Below are positions 54,138-63,735 of a stretch of DNA of 64,000 nt, piece by piece. The notes under the pieces are model-generated. The model was not told where the DNA came from. It worked only from the letters and a program-made list of their open reading frames with translations, and searched no databases. Position numbers and translations under genes: made by a program. Source of the stretch: Streptomyces sp. NBC_01244 (lineage in GTDB: Bacteria > Actinomycetota > Actinomycetes > Streptomycetales > Streptomycetaceae); the NCBI RefSeq assembly GCF_035987325.1, contig NZ_CP108488.1:4464001-4528000 (forward strand). The letters are read 5' to 3'. Each line of letters starts with the position of its first letter. The first letter of the stretch is position 1.

Positions 54138-55219
54138 TGAGCCACGCACTCCAGGACCAGCGGCCCTCCCGGGCCACCAAGTCCGCCGCCCCCAGCAGCC
54201 TGACGCAGGGCCACCTGCCCCGCTGGGCCCCGGCCGGCATCGCCGTCGCCTCGGTCGCGCTCGGCTCCGGCCTCGGCGCCGTCTTCGGCCTCCACAGCAA
54301 GATCCAGTGGGGTCTGCTCGCGGCCGCCCTGTTCGTGATCATCACGTACACGGCCAGCTCGATCGTCGAGAACCGCCGCCAGGCCAAGGACCGGGTCGCG
54401 ACCTCCGTCGTCTGGGTCTGCTTCGTCCTCGCCCTCGCCCCGCTGCTCTCGCTGCTGTGGACGACCATCAGCCGCGGCATGAAGGTCCTCGACGGGGACT
54501 TCCTCGGCCACTCGATGAACGGCGTGACCAGCTTCGAGCCCGGCGGCGGCGTCTACCACGCCCTGCTCGGCACCATCGAGCAGGTCGCCCTGGCCACCGC
54601 GATCTCGGCCCCCATCGGCCTGCTGACCGCCGTCTACCTGGTCGAGTACGGCAAGGGCTCGCTCGCCAAGGCCGTCACCTTCTTCGTCGACGTCATGACC
54701 GGCATCCCCTCCATCGTCGCGGGTCTGTTCATCCTGACGACGTGGAACCTGATGCTCGGCTTCGGTCCCTCCGGCTTCGCCGGCGCCATGGCCCTGTCGA
54801 TCCTGATGATGCCCGTCGTGGTCCGCTCCACCGAGGAAATGCTCAAGCTCGTCCCGAACGAGCTGCGCGAGGCCGCCCTGGCCCTCGGTGTGCCCAAGTG
54901 GCGCGTGATCCTCAAGGTCGTGCTCCCCACGGCCATCGGCGGCATCGCCACCGGCGTGATGCTGGCCGTGGCCCGCATCGCGGGTGAGACCGCCCCGATC
55001 ATGCTGCTGGTCTTCGGTACCCAGCTGATCAACAACAACCCCTTCGAAGGTGCCCAGTCCTCGCTCCCCCTGTACATCTGGGAGCAGTACAAGGTCGGCA
55101 GTGAAGCCTCCTACGACCGGGCATGGGGCGCAGCGCTCGTCCTGATCGCCTTCGTCATGATCCTCAATCTGGTGGCTCGCGGCATCGCCCGCTGGAAGGC
55201 CCCCAAGACCGGTCGCTGA
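54137..55219 (+). CDS. pstA: Phosphate ABC transporter permease PstA
   Basis: Second permease subunit, 360 residues, about eight membrane segments (two extra at the N-terminus before the PstA core). EAA-type loop PNELREAALALGVPKWRVILKVVLP is at about 239-263. Forms the heterodimeric channel with PstC. 30 bp before pstB. Confidence 0.95.
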   Translation: MSHALQDQRPSRATKSAAPSSLTQGHLPRWAPAGIAVASVALGSGLGAVFGLHSKIQWGLLAAALFVIITYTASSIVENRRQAKDRVATSVVWVCFVLALAPLLSLLWTTISRGMKVLDGDFLGHSMNGVTSFEPGGGVYHALLGTIEQVALATAISAPIGLLTAVYLVEYGKGSLAKAVTFFVDVMTGIPSIVAGLFILTTWNLMLGFGPSGFAGAMALSILMMPVVVRSTEEMLKLVPNELREAALALGVPKWRVILKVVLPTAIGGIATGVMLAVARIAGETAPIMLLVFGTQLINNNPFEGAQSSLPLYIWEQYKVGSEASYDRAWGAALVLIAFVMILNLVARGIARWKAPKTGR

Positions 55220-55249
55220 CGCGACCACCCGAAAGCGAAGTGACCCCTC

Positions 55250-56026
55250 ATGGCTAAGCGAATCGACGTCAGCGGACTGTCCGCCTTCTACGGCACCCAC
55301 AAGGCCATCGACGACATCTCGATGACCGTGGAGCCCCGCTCCGTGACCGCCTTCATCGGCCCCTCCGGCTGCGGCAAGTCCACCTTCCTGCGCACCCTGA
55401 ACCGCATGCACGAGGTCACCCCCGGCGGCCGCGTCGAGGGCAAGGTGCTGCTGGACGACGAGAACCTGTACGGCCCCGGCGTGGACCCGGTCGCGGTCCG
55501 CCGCACGGTCGGCATGGTCTTCCAGCGCCCGAATCCCTTCCCCACCATGTCGATCTTCGACAACGTGGCGGCGGGCCTGCGCCTGAACGGCTCCTTCAAG
55601 AAGTCCGAGCTCGCGGAGATCGTCGAGAAGTCCCTCCAGGGCGCCAACCTCTGGAACGAGGTCAAGGACCGCCTGAACAAGCCCGGCTCCGGCCTCTCCG
55701 GCGGCCAGCAGCAGCGCCTGTGCATCGCCCGCGCCATCGCGGTCGAGCCCCAGGTCCTCCTGATGGACGAGCCCTGCTCGGCCCTCGACCCGATCTCCAC
55801 CCTCGCCATCGAGGACCTGATCGGCGAGCTCAAGGAGCGCTTCACGATCGTCATCGTGACGCACAACATGCAGCAGGCGGCGCGCGTCTCCGACCGCACG
55901 GCCTTCTTCAACCTCTCCGCGGTCGGCCAGCCCGGCAAGCTGATCGAGATCGACGACACGGACCGGATCTTCTCGAACCCGTCCGTGCAGGCGACCGAGG
56001 ACTACATCTCGGGCCGCTTCGGCTAA
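55250..56026 (+). CDS. pstB: Phosphate ABC transporter ATPase PstB
   Basis: Energises the Pst importer. The protein has 258 residues with Walker [10 protein letters not shown] (about 37-45), signature LSGGQQQRL and Walker [13 protein letters not shown], then the switch His in [11 protein letters not shown] 55250 with GAAGTGA upstream. Ends just before a strong terminator. A paralogous phoU is not here but at 6879. Confidence 0.97.
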   Translation: MAKRIDVSGLSAFYGTHKAIDDISMTVEPRSVTAFIGPSGCGKSTFLRTLNRMHEVTPGGRVEGKVLLDDENLYGPGVDPVAVRRTVGMVFQRPNPFPTMSIFDNVAAGLRLNGSFKKSELAEIVEKSLQGANLWNEVKDRLNKPGSGLSGGQQQRLCIARAIAVEPQVLLMDEPCSALDPISTLAIEDLIGELKERFTIVIVTHNMQQAARVSDRTAFFNLSAVGQPGKLIEIDDTDRIFSNPSVQATEDYISGRFG

Positions 56027-56094
56027 ACCGAGATGTGATTGAGCGTCCTGCGGTGCTGCATGGCGGTGCCACCGCAAGGCGAAAGAAAGAAAAA

Positions 56095-56128
56095 GGGCCG
56101 GCTCCCCCTGGGTGGGGGGAGCCGGCCC
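56095..56128. terminator. Bidirectional terminator after pstB
   Basis: A 14-base perfect stem (56095-56108 with 56115-56128) is preceded by AAAGAAAAA and followed by CTTCTTTTT, a textbook two-way terminator 68 bp after pstB. Confidence 0.95.
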
Positions 56129-57296
56129 GCTTCTTTTTCCGGCCCCGCACGCCACCGCGGACTTCAACGGCGACGGCTACCCCGACCTCGCGACCAGCGC
56201 CCACTCCGCGACCGTCGGCAGTCTCCCCAGAGCCGGGATGATCTCCGTCCAGTACGGCTCCCGCACCGGCCTGCAGACCACGGCCGCGCTGATCTCCCGG
56301 GCCACCCCGGGCGTTCCCGGCGAGCCGACCGAGAACGGCGGGTTCGGCTCGATCTCCGGCCAGGGCGACGTGAACCACGACGGATACACCGACCTGATCG
56401 TGCGCGACGGCCACGGGGTCCTCATCCTGCGCGGCGGCAAGGACGGCCTCACGGGCCGCGACCCAGGCCAGATCAATTACGGATCGCGCCTCCCCGACGG
56501 GTCGTACCTGTCACCGAACACGGCCGTCGCGGTCGGCGACGTCACCGGCTGGAACAACGGCGTGGTCTACCAGGGCGGCCCCGCCGGCCCGACCCCCGTC
56601 GGCGTGGTCAGGGGCCCGACCGACGGCGCGTTCGGCGACATCGACAAGGACGGCTACCAGGACTTCGTCGGCGGCGAGGCCGGCCAGTCCGACAAGGACG
56701 GCAGCCGGATCCACGTCTCCTACGGCGGCCCGAAGATGCCCCGCACCCTGTCCGAGGTGCTCACCTACACGCAGGACAGTCCCGGTGTCCCCGGCGTCGC
56801 GGAAGCCGACGACCGGTGGGGCAGCGCGGTCGCCGTCGGGGACACCGACGGCGACGGTTACGCCGACATCGTCGTCGGCGCCCCCTGGGAGACCGGCACC
56901 GACCTGACCGCCACGCACCAGTCCGGCTCGGTGACGGTGCTGCGCGGCAGCGCCTCGGGGATCACCGGGACAGGCTCCAAGGTGTTCACCCAGAACTCGG
57001 CGGGCATCCCCAGCACGTCCGAACGCTTCGACCACTTCGGCGCGCGCACCACCTTGCTCGACTCGGACAAGGACGGCAGGCCCGAGCTCTACGTCAGCGG
57101 GTACGGCGAGGACAACTTCACCGGCCGGGTCTGGAAGCTGAAGACCGACACCACCGGCGTCACCGGCACCGGCGCCACCAGCCACAACCTGGCCGGCCTC
57201 GGCGGCCCGTCCGGCCGCGCCCACTTCGGCTACGGCTTCGGCACCGGAAGCTCCCGCTCCCCTAGCGGTCTCACCCCACCCCCGACATGCCAGTGA
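56112..57296 (+). pseudogene. FG-GAP repeat protein remnant without signal peptide
   Basis: The 394-codon frame codes for FG-GAP units (ADFNGDGYPDLAT, GDVNHDGYTDLIV, GDIDKDGYQDFVG, GDTDGDGYADIVVG, DSDKDGRPELYV) like the secreted protein at 8715. It has no signal peptide. The only in-frame start codon at the beginning (GTG 56112) lies inside the pstB terminator stem. The stop (57294-57296) lies inside the next terminator. The interior has no frameshift and normal third-position G+C, so truncation is recent or the frame is expressed in some other way. Confidence 0.72.
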
Positions 57297-57333
57297 GCCC
57301 CGCCGGATCAGCCGATCCGGCGGGGCTCACTGG
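57290..57333. terminator. 20-bp-stem terminator between FG-GAP remnant and pit
   Basis: CCAGTGAGCCCCGCCGGATC (57290-57309) pairs perfectly with 57314-57333 around a four-base loop. It overlaps the stop codon of the FG-GAP frame and lies 23 bp beyond the pit stop. Confidence 0.93.
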
Positions 57334-57355
57334 TGTCCGTACCCGACGCGTGCGG

Positions 57356-58354
57356 TCACACGAAGGCGAGGTTGACCACCCAGAAGCTGAGCGCCGCGAC
57401 CAGCGCAGCGGCCGGCATGGTGATGAACCAGCCCAGGATGATGTTCTTGGCGACGCCCCAGCGGACCGCGTTCACCCGCTTGGTCGCGCCCACGCCCATG
57501 ATCGCCGAGGTGATGACGTGGGTGGTGGAGATCGGCGCGTGGAAGAGGAACGCCGAGCCGAACATGATCGAGGCACCGGTGGTCTCCGCCGCGAAGCCCT
57601 GCGGCGGGTCCAGCTCGATGATCTTGCGGCCGAGGGTGCGCATGATGCGCCAGCCGCCCGCGTACGTACCCAGCGAGAGCATCACGGCACACGCGATCTT
57701 GACCCAGACCGGGATCTCGTCGCCCGCGCTGTTCACGTCGGCGATGACCAGGGCCATCATCACGATGCCCATCGTCTTCTGCGCGTCCTGCAGACCGTGG
57801 CCGAGCGCCATGCCGGCCGCCGACACCGTCTGCGCGATGCGGAAACCGCGCTTCGCCTTGTGCGGGTTGGCGCGGCGGAACATCCACAGGATGGCGACCA
57901 TCACCAGGTAACCGACGACAAGACCGACCACCGGCGAGACGAACATCGGGATGACGACCTTGTCGACCACTCCCGACCAGAGCACCTCCGTACCGCCCGC
58001 CAGCGCCGCGCCCACCATGCCGCCGAACAGCGCGTGCGAGGAGGACGAGGGCAGGCCGAAGTACCAGGTGATCAGGTTCCACACGATCGCGCCGACGAGC
58101 GCCGCGAAGAGGATCCACATGCCCCGGTTGCCGTGGGGCGTCTCGATCAGGCCCTCGCTCACCGTCTTGGCGACCCCGCTGCCGAGGAAGGCGCCGGCGA
58201 GGTTCATGACCGCGGCCATCGCGAGCGCGGCGCGCGGGGTCAGCGCACGGGTCGAGACCGAGGTCGCGATCGCGTTCGCGGAGTCGTGAAAACCATTCGT
58301 ATACGTAAAGCCGAGCGCGACACCGATGGTCACGACCAGAGCGAAGGTGTCCAC
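57356..58354 (-). CDS. pit: Low-affinity inorganic phosphate transporter Pit
   Basis: H+/metal-phosphate symporter of 332 residues with about nine or ten membrane segments. Pit signatures are GFHDSANAIATSVSTRALTP (about 21-40) and the later repeat GVGATKRVNAVRWGVAKNI. The DUF47 gene is directly upstream (5-bp gap), an operon typical of bacteria. The position next to pstSCAB places both phosphate uptake systems together. Confidence 0.95.
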   Translation of the reverse strand: MDTFALVVTIGVALGFTYTNGFHDSANAIATSVSTRALTPRAALAMAAVMNLAGAFLGSGVAKTVSEGLIETPHGNRGMWILFAALVGAIVWNLITWYFGLPSSSSHALFGGMVGAALAGGTEVLWSGVVDKVVIPMFVSPVVGLVVGYLVMVAILWMFRRANPHKAKRGFRIAQTVSAAGMALGHGLQDAQKTMGIVMMALVIADVNSAGDEIPVWVKIACAVMLSLGTYAGGWRIMRTLGRKIIELDPPQGFAAETTGASIMFGSAFLFHAPISTTHVITSAIMGVGATKRVNAVRWGVAKNIILGWFITMPAAALVAALSFWVVNLAFV

Positions 58355-58359
58355 GAGGT

Positions 58360-58980
58360 TCAGGACTCCTTGACCGCGATGGTCTCCACCGTGTTCGCGA
58401 CGTGCTCGAACGCGTCGGCCGCCTCTTCGAGCACGTCGACGATCTGCTTGAGCTTCAGCACCTCGATGGCGTCGTACTTGCCGTTGAAGAGCTGGGCGAG
58501 CAGCTTGCGGTGGATCTGGTCGGCCTGGTTCTCCAGGCGGTTGACCTCGATCCAGTACTCGGTCAGGTTCTCCATCGTGCGCAGGTGGGGCATGGCCTCG
58601 GCCGTCAGCTCGGCCGCGCGCGCCAGTACCTCGATCTGCTGCTCGACACCCTTGGGGAGCTCCTCCACGTTGTAGAGGACGACCAGGTCGACCGCCTCTT
58701 CCATGAAGTCCATGATGTCGTCGAGGCAGGACGCCAGCTTGTAGATGTCCTCGCGGTCGAACGGCGTAATGAAGGAGGAGTTGAGCTGGTGGAAGATCGC
58801 GTGGGTGGCGTCGTCTCCCGCGTGCTCCGCTGCCCGCATCCGCTCCGCGATCTCGACCCGGGCGGAGGAGTCCGCTCCGAGCAGTTCCATGAGGAGCTTG
58901 GAGCCCGTGACGATGTTGTCCGCGGATGCGGCGAACATGTCGTAGAAGCTCGTCTCCCTGGGGGTCAGACGAAATCGCAC
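58360..58980 (-). CDS. DUF47 PhoU-like Pit accessory protein
   Basis: The protein has 206 residues, all helical, with PhoU-like metal motifs (EHAGDDATH, EEAADAFEHVAN). DUF47 proteins regulate Pit transporters. GTG start at 58980 with GAGGTCC upstream. First gene of the pit operon; I do not see a PHO box in the 150 bp before it. Confidence 0.92.
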   Translation of the reverse strand: MRFRLTPRETSFYDMFAASADNIVTGSKLLMELLGADSSARVEIAERMRAAEHAGDDATHAIFHQLNSSFITPFDREDIYKLASCLDDIMDFMEEAVDLVVLYNVEELPKGVEQQIEVLARAAELTAEAMPHLRTMENLTEYWIEVNRLENQADQIHRKLLAQLFNGKYDAIEVLKLKQIVDVLEEAADAFEHVANTVETIAVKES

Positions 58981-59123
58981 GTGAGGTCCTCGGGGTGCAT
59001 TGGATTCGGTCAGGCTGATGCTAGGCGCATCCCCCGGCCACGGCTAACCGGCAGTTCCCCAGTGTCCTCCATCAGGCAGAGTGAGGGCCACGGGCCCCTG
59101 CCCCTGCGGCCGGGGGCCGGTAC

Positions 59124-59146
59124 CCTATACCCATGAGGGGTATAGG
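59124..59146. promoter_or_regulatory. CsoR-type operator
   Basis: CCTATACCC-ATGAG-GGGTATAGG forms a near-perfect palindrome, the G/C-tract-with-TA pattern of CsoR/RcnR operators, 28 bp before the regulator start. Confidence 0.85.
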
Positions 59147-59174
59147 TCCCCCATTCCGGACCACGGGAGGACGC

Positions 59175-59513
59175 ATGACTGCCATCCAGGCGGAGGGCTC
59201 CGGAGCCACCACGGACACGGACACCGGCGCGGTGCACGGCTACCACCACCAGAAGGACGAGCACCTCAAGCGCCTGCGCCGGATCGAGGGGCAGATCCGG
59301 GGGCTCCAGCGCCTCGTCGACGAGGACGTCTACTGCATCGACATACTCACCCAGGTCTCGGCGAGCACGAAGGCGCTCCAGTCCTTCGCGCTCCAGCTCC
59401 TGGAGGAGCACCTGCGGCACTGCGTCGCCGACGCCGCCGTCAAGGGCGGGGGAGAGATCGACGCCAAGGTCGAGGAAGCGACGAAGGCGATCGCCCGGCT
59501 GCTGCGCACCTGA
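59175..59513 (+). CDS. CsoR-family copper-sensing repressor
   Basis: All-helical regulator of 112 residues. Copper ligands of CsoR are present: Cys54 (DVYCIDIL), His79 and Cys83 (EEHLRHC). The start is ATG 59175 with GGGAGG upstream. A longer upstream frame passes through the operator. Copper exporter genes are not adjacent, so it may act elsewhere as well as on itself. Another CsoR-family metal or persulfide specificity is less likely given the Cys-His-Cys set. Confidence 0.92.
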   Translation: MTAIQAEGSGATTDTDTGAVHGYHHQKDEHLKRLRRIEGQIRGLQRLVDEDVYCIDILTQVSASTKALQSFALQLLEEHLRHCVADAAVKGGGEIDAKVEEATKAIARLLRT

Positions 59514-59528
59514 CCCGGGGAGCGGGGG

Positions 59529-59684
59529 TCAGCCGGACCACACGCCCATCAGCACCTCGTCGATCCGGTCCTGGCTGAGCCTCTCCTCGGCCACGGCCGA
59601 CGCCGCGATGATCAACTCTCCGCATAGTTCGATCTCGGCCAGAGCCACGAGGTCCTGCACCGTAGAACCGCCTGCGGGAGTCAC
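59529..59684 (-). CDS. Small conserved protein, 51 residues
   Basis: Starts at GTG 59684 with GAGGTG seven bases upstream (a GTG three codons earlier overlaps the ribosome site). Contains VQDLVALAEIELCGELIIAA, a helical segment, and RLSQDRIDEVL. I recall similar short proteins in other streptomycetes. Function unknown. It is convergent with the csoR-like gene (15 bp). Confidence 0.7.
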   Translation of the reverse strand: MTPAGGSTVQDLVALAEIELCGELIIAASAVAEERLSQDRIDEVLMGVWSG

Positions 59685-59854
59685 GCGTGTCACCTCAATC
59701 TGCCGTCGTCCGGTCGCCGGCGCTCGGCTTCTCAGCGTAGGGAGCGCGCGGCGCGGCGCACATGACACGGATGGACCATTTCCGGCCCCCCCCACACCGG
59801 ACCGATGGCCTGCCGCGGCCCGATCGCGCCGCCTGCCCCGGGGGCTCCCGGCGG

Positions 59855-60694
59855 CTAATCGGCGATCTTTCCGGCGTAAATGTCCCCTTCGGCCGGCAAT
59901 ACGACGGTGACCGGGGTCCCGAAGCCGTAGAGCAGCGTGGTGGAGGACACATCGATCACGCCATTGTTGACGTACGTGAAGCGGTGGCGGACCTTCCGCA
60001 GCAGGCCCTCCGCGTCGAGGTAGGCGTCGAACGGCACCGCGTCCTTGCTGAACCCTTTCGCCGCCGCCTCCAGCGCCCCCTTCACCGCCGGTGAGGCCTG
60101 CGCGGCGGCCCGCGCGATGTCCGTCGTGCCCCGGTAGTGCCGCACCTTGGTCCCGGCCACCTCGGTCTCACCCACGTACGTCACCTCCTGCGCCCCGCGC
60201 AGCAGCTCCGCGGCGGCCATCGGGTCGGTGGCCCCGCCGGTGACGAGGTTCCCGTCGGCGAGGGCCGTCGTGTCGACCCGGACCCACTTGTCGTCGGGTA
60301 CTCCGGCGCCCCGGTTCTTCATGTAGAGCGCGCCCGGTACGAGCAGCTCGGTGATGGGCCGGTGTTCCGCCTTGCCCTTGGCGTCGTCGGGGAGCATGAC
60401 CAGCAGCTGCCCCATCCGGTTCTTGAAGTCGACCCCTCCCTCGCCCCGGATCGTGACCCGGGTGCCGCCCGTGGCCATCTCCATGGCCGTACGGGTCTGC
60501 GCGCTCCCGGTCGCCAGGAGCGCGTCGGCGGCCCCGCGGACCGTCGCCGCCGGGTCGTCGGCGGGCCGGGCGTCGTCGCCCGCGACGGCGTCGCCACCGC
60601 ACCCGCTCAACGCCGCCACCGTCAGGGCCAGGCCGACCGCGACCGCAGCCCGACCCGCGCGTCCCCGCCTCCGCCTGTGCTGGTGCACCACCAT
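59855..60694 (-). CDS. LppX/LprAFG-like lipoprotein
   Basis: Outer-surface lipid-binding lipoprotein of 279 residues. It has a lipobox LSGC (Cys32) and a LolA-like half-barrel with GGVDFKNRMGQLLVMLP and strands up to the C-terminus. In mycobacteria such proteins shuttle lipids, for example lipomannan or DIM. The role in Streptomyces is unknown. Start ATG 60694. Confidence 0.85.
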   Translation of the reverse strand: MVVHQHRRRRGRAGRAAVAVGLALTVAALSGCGGDAVAGDDARPADDPAATVRGAADALLATGSAQTRTAMEMATGGTRVTIRGEGGVDFKNRMGQLLVMLPDDAKGKAEHRPITELLVPGALYMKNRGAGVPDDKWVRVDTTALADGNLVTGGATDPMAAAELLRGAQEVTYVGETEVAGTKVRHYRGTTDIARAAAQASPAVKGALEAAAKGFSKDAVPFDAYLDAEGLLRKVRHRFTYVNNGVIDVSSTTLLYGFGTPVTVVLPAEGDIYAGKIAD

Positions 60695-60839
60695 CGCCTG
60701 CCAACCCCCAACGCGTGACCGCTTTTTGCCCGAGGCCCCACCCGCTCCGCTTAACGAGGTCCCGGGCCTCCCGTCACGGCCGCGGCCTCCTCGCCCCGCG
60801 CCAGTGCCCCACCGGCACCCGGCCCGGTACCTTGGTGGA

Positions 60840-61061
60840 GTGGAACCGCACACCGAAGCGACCCTCGTCCCTCCGCTTGCCTCAGTGCCGCTGCCCCGCG
60901 ACTCCTCCAGCGCGGCGCCGGCACCGTCCACCGATCACGCCACGAGCACTTCCGAACGGGGCTCGTTCAGCCTGGCCGCCTGTACGTGCGGCTGGCGCGG
61001 CCCCGCCCGCCGCTCCCGCGACCTGGCCCGCAAGGACGCCACCGGCCACGCCCCGGAGTAG
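60840..61061 (+). CDS. Hypothetical 73-residue protein with CxCGWRG motif
   Basis: GTG 60840 start. The N-terminal half is Pro/Ser-rich and disordered. The C-terminal half has FSLAACTCGWRGPARRSRDLARKDA, a basic segment with two Cys. It seems conserved in the genus from memory. No clear ribosome binding site, possibly leaderless. Confidence 0.6.
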   Translation: MEPHTEATLVPPLASVPLPRDSSSAAPAPSTDHATSTSERGSFSLAACTCGWRGPARRSRDLARKDATGHAPE

Positions 61062-61228
61062 CCCGGAGCTCGTCACCACGGGCCAGCCACGGGCCGGGCA
61101 CCCCTGCCGGCCACGGGCCCGCCGCCGGCCCGGCACCGGCCGGCAGCCCCGCACGCCTGCACGCCGACGGGTCGCCCGATCGGACGGCCCGGCTGGCCGA
61201 CACGCCCGGGAGCGGTTGCCCTTGACTC

Positions 61229-61468
61229 ATGCCCGGACCCGCGCCCCGACTCGCCGCCCTCTTCTGGGCCCTGCTGATCGCGTTCGCCCCCGCCACCCCG
61301 GCCCGGGCCAGCCCCGTGGGCACGGCCGACGGACCCGGCGACGTCGCCCTGGCCATCGGGGTCACCACCACCGCGGCCGCCGCGACCGGCCTGTGGCTGC
61401 GCTCCCGCTACCGGCGCTCCGACGCGGAGGCGCCTGCGGACGCCACGGACCCGGGCGGCGATCCGTGA
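61229..61468 (+). CDS. Small membrane protein, 79 residues
   Basis: Signal-like N-terminal hydrophobic stretch (LAALFWALLIAFAPATPARA), a second hydrophobic segment (VALAIGVTTTAAAATGLWL) and a charged acidic end. No family known. Overlaps the next tiny frame by 4 bp (GTGA). Confidence 0.5.
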   Translation: MPGPAPRLAALFWALLIAFAPATPARASPVGTADGPGDVALAIGVTTTAAAATGLWLRSRYRRSDAEAPADATDPGGDP

Positions 61469-61581
61469 CCCCGCCCCAGCGCTCCCGTCCGGCCGCGGTC
61501 CGCGTCTGCTTCGGGGCCGCGGCGCTGTGCCTGTTGGCGGCCGTGGTGCTGAGCGTCTGGGACTCGTACCGCATCGGCTGA
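61465..61581 (+). CDS. Possible 38-residue membrane peptide
   Basis: GTG 61465 overlaps the preceding stop. A single hydrophobic helix (VCFGAAALCLLAAVVLSVW) lies between a basic N-terminus and DSYRIG. Coupling and topology make it plausible; length makes it uncertain. Confidence 0.42.
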   Translation: MTPPQRSRPAAVRVCFGAAALCLLAAVVLSVWDSYRIG

Positions 61582-61609
61582 CGCTCCGGGCACCGCCCGG
61601 AGCGGCGCG

Positions 61610-62323
61610 TCAGGCGGCGAGGTCGCTCTCGTGTCCGCGCCCCGCCGGCGGCGTCGCCGCGAGGTCCACCGGCCGGGCCACCACGCGGTCGCGCGACCGG
61701 ACCAGTACGCCGAGCCGCGGGGACCGGGCCACCGCCCGCACCGCCGGGGTCAGCAGCGCCATCGCGAGCGGCGCGAGCAGCAGCACCACCGCGGTGCCCA
61801 GGGCGAGCCCGCCGATGACGTCGGTCGGATAGTGCAGGCCCATGTAGACCCGGGTGAACCCCTCCAGCAGGGCCAGCCCGATCCCGATGAAGCCGAGCCT
61901 GCGGTGGGCGACGAACAGGCCGACGCCGAGCGCCATCGCGAGCGTCGCGTGGTCGCTGACGAAGGAGAAGGCGCTCTGGCCGATCCCGGTGCCGCTGTCC
62001 AGCACCTCGACCTCGCCGTGCTGCGCGGCCGGCCGCGGCCGGCCCACGAACTCCCGCAGCGGAACGTTCAGGAGCAGCGCGGCCCCGGCGGCGAGCGGGG
62101 CCCACACGAGCGCCGCGAAGGACTCGACGGCGGCGGGCTCGTCCTGCCGGCGCGCTCCGCGCCAGCACCACAGCACCAGGAGCACGAGGGCCAGCGGGAT
62201 CCCGTACTCGCCGAGGACCGCGACCGTGCGGTCCAGCCAGCCCGGGGCTCGCCCCGCCAGTCCGTTGATCTCGTACAGCAGGCTTACATCCACGTTCGGC
62301 CCACCTGTTGTGAGTCCAGCCAT
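61610..62323 (-). CDS. PAP2-family membrane phosphatase
   Basis: The protein has 237 residues and about six membrane segments. Phosphatase motifs: REFVGRPRP (motif 1), FSFVSDHA (motif 2, where the usual PSGH reads VSDH), and TRVYMGLHYPTDVIGG (motif 3). Likely substrates are undecaprenyl pyrophosphate or phosphatidic acid. The C-terminal 40 residues are Arg/Ala-rich and cytosolic. The start could be an internal codon after the first ten residues. Confidence 0.88.
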   Translation of the reverse strand: MAGLTTGGPNVDVSLLYEINGLAGRAPGWLDRTVAVLGEYGIPLALVLLVLWCWRGARRQDEPAAVESFAALVWAPLAAGAALLLNVPLREFVGRPRPAAQHGEVEVLDSGTGIGQSAFSFVSDHATLAMALGVGLFVAHRRLGFIGIGLALLEGFTRVYMGLHYPTDVIGGLALGTAVVLLLAPLAMALLTPAVRAVARSPRLGVLVRSRDRVVARPVDLAATPPAGRGHESDLAA

Positions 62324-62535
62324 GGTGATGCGGCCCCTTGCCCTTGCCTTGGTACCCGTACGGCCGCACGCCGATGTGCGGCCCTTCGCCCCCCGGTGAT
62401 CAATCCGGCGCTTCCGCTCGTCCTGCCCCGGTGACCATGGAACGCCCGTTCTGGCGGCTACGTTCCACTCTCCACCGAATGATCACCCCAACGTTATCGA
62501 AGAGTGACTCATCGTCGCAGCTCAGGGCCTTCGCT

Positions 62536-63555
62536 TCACGCTGTGTTGCCGACGCCCTCGCGCCGCGGCAGCGCCTCCGCCCCGTCCTTCGTCACGCGCG
62601 TCGCGCCGAAGTAGTCGGGTGTGTCGATCTTGTCGAAACGGATCACGGCTCCGGTGAACGGTGCGTTGATCATGTAGCCGCCGCCGACGTAGAGCCCGAC
62701 GTGCCGGATCTCCCGGGAGTTCGTCAGATCGTCGGAGAAGAACACCAGGTCCCCCGGCAGCAGTTCCGCGCGCGAGGGATGCGGACCGGCGTTGTACTGG
62801 TCATTGGCCACGCGCGGCAGGTCGATCCCCACCGACTCGTACGCGGCCTTGGTCAGCCCCGAGCAGTCGAACCGCCCGCCCTGCTCCGGCGTCCCGTTCC
62901 CGCCCCACAGGTACGGGGTCCCCAGCTGCTTCTGCGCGAAGTAGATCGCCCCGGCGGCCTGCTGGGAGGGCGCGACCCGCCCGACGGGGGCCTCGAAGCT
63001 CTTGGCGAGGTTCGTGATGGTCTTCACGTACCCCTCGGTCTCCCGGTACGGCGGGACGCCCCCGTACTGCTTCACCGCGCCGGGACCCGCGTTGTAGGCG
63101 GCCAGCATGTTCTTCACCGGATCTCCGGGCACCTTGGACACGTAGCGCGCCAGCTCGCAGTCGTACGAAGCCGCCGACGGGATCGCGTCGTTCGGGTCCC
63201 AGATGTCACGGTCCCCGTCACCGTCCCCGTCGATACCGTGCGTCGCCCACGTCCCCGGGATGAACTGCGCGATGCCCCGCGCGTCGGCCGGACTCACCGC
63301 GCCCGGGTTCCAGCCGCTCTCCGAGTAGAGCTGGGCGGCCAGCAACGCCGGGGAGAGCGTCGGGCAGAGGTTGCCCCACTTCTGCACGAGGGGCTGGTAC
63401 TTCCCCGGGACGGCCCCCTTCGCGAGCCCGCCGGCCCGCCCGCCCGCGCCGGTCGCGATGCCCGCGGCCGCCGAGTACGTACCGACCACGAGCAGGGCGA
63501 GAAAGCACAGGCACGCCCCGAAGCTGATTCCACCGACCACCCAGAGTCTGCGCAC
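62536..63555 (-). CDS. Membrane-anchored transglycosylase/NlpC-P60 hydrolase
   Basis: Cleaves peptidoglycan at both glycan and peptide. The protein has 339 residues. Order: membrane segment (5-26), SLT domain with catalytic Glu79 (SESGWNPGA) and a DGDGDGDRD insertion (110-118), then a C40 domain with Cys231 (FDCSG) and His285 (IRHVGLYV). I chose GTG 63555, seven bases after GGGGGAAGG. An ATG at 63573 would use part of that same sequence as codons. Confidence 0.9.
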   Translation of the reverse strand: MRRLWVVGGISFGACLCFLALLVVGTYSAAAGIATGAGGRAGGLAKGAVPGKYQPLVQKWGNLCPTLSPALLAAQLYSESGWNPGAVSPADARGIAQFIPGTWATHGIDGDGDGDRDIWDPNDAIPSAASYDCELARYVSKVPGDPVKNMLAAYNAGPGAVKQYGGVPPYRETEGYVKTITNLAKSFEAPVGRVAPSQQAAGAIYFAQKQLGTPYLWGGNGTPEQGGRFDCSGLTKAAYESVGIDLPRVANDQYNAGPHPSRAELLPGDLVFFSDDLTNSREIRHVGLYVGGGYMINAPFTGAVIRFDKIDTPDYFGATRVTKDGAEALPRREGVGNTA

Positions 63556-63735
63556 CCGCCAACCTTCCCCCATCGAACGACTTTTCCCGGGGCTCCCGCC
63601 ACCCCGTGTCGAATCATCCCGCTGGGGGACCGGCACAGGAACCGCCCCACCCGGGGCACTTGGAGCACAGAACACGGCGGACGGGTGAACTCATAAGACG
63701 ATAAGACCTATTGGGGACTCGGCCTGCCCCGGCTC

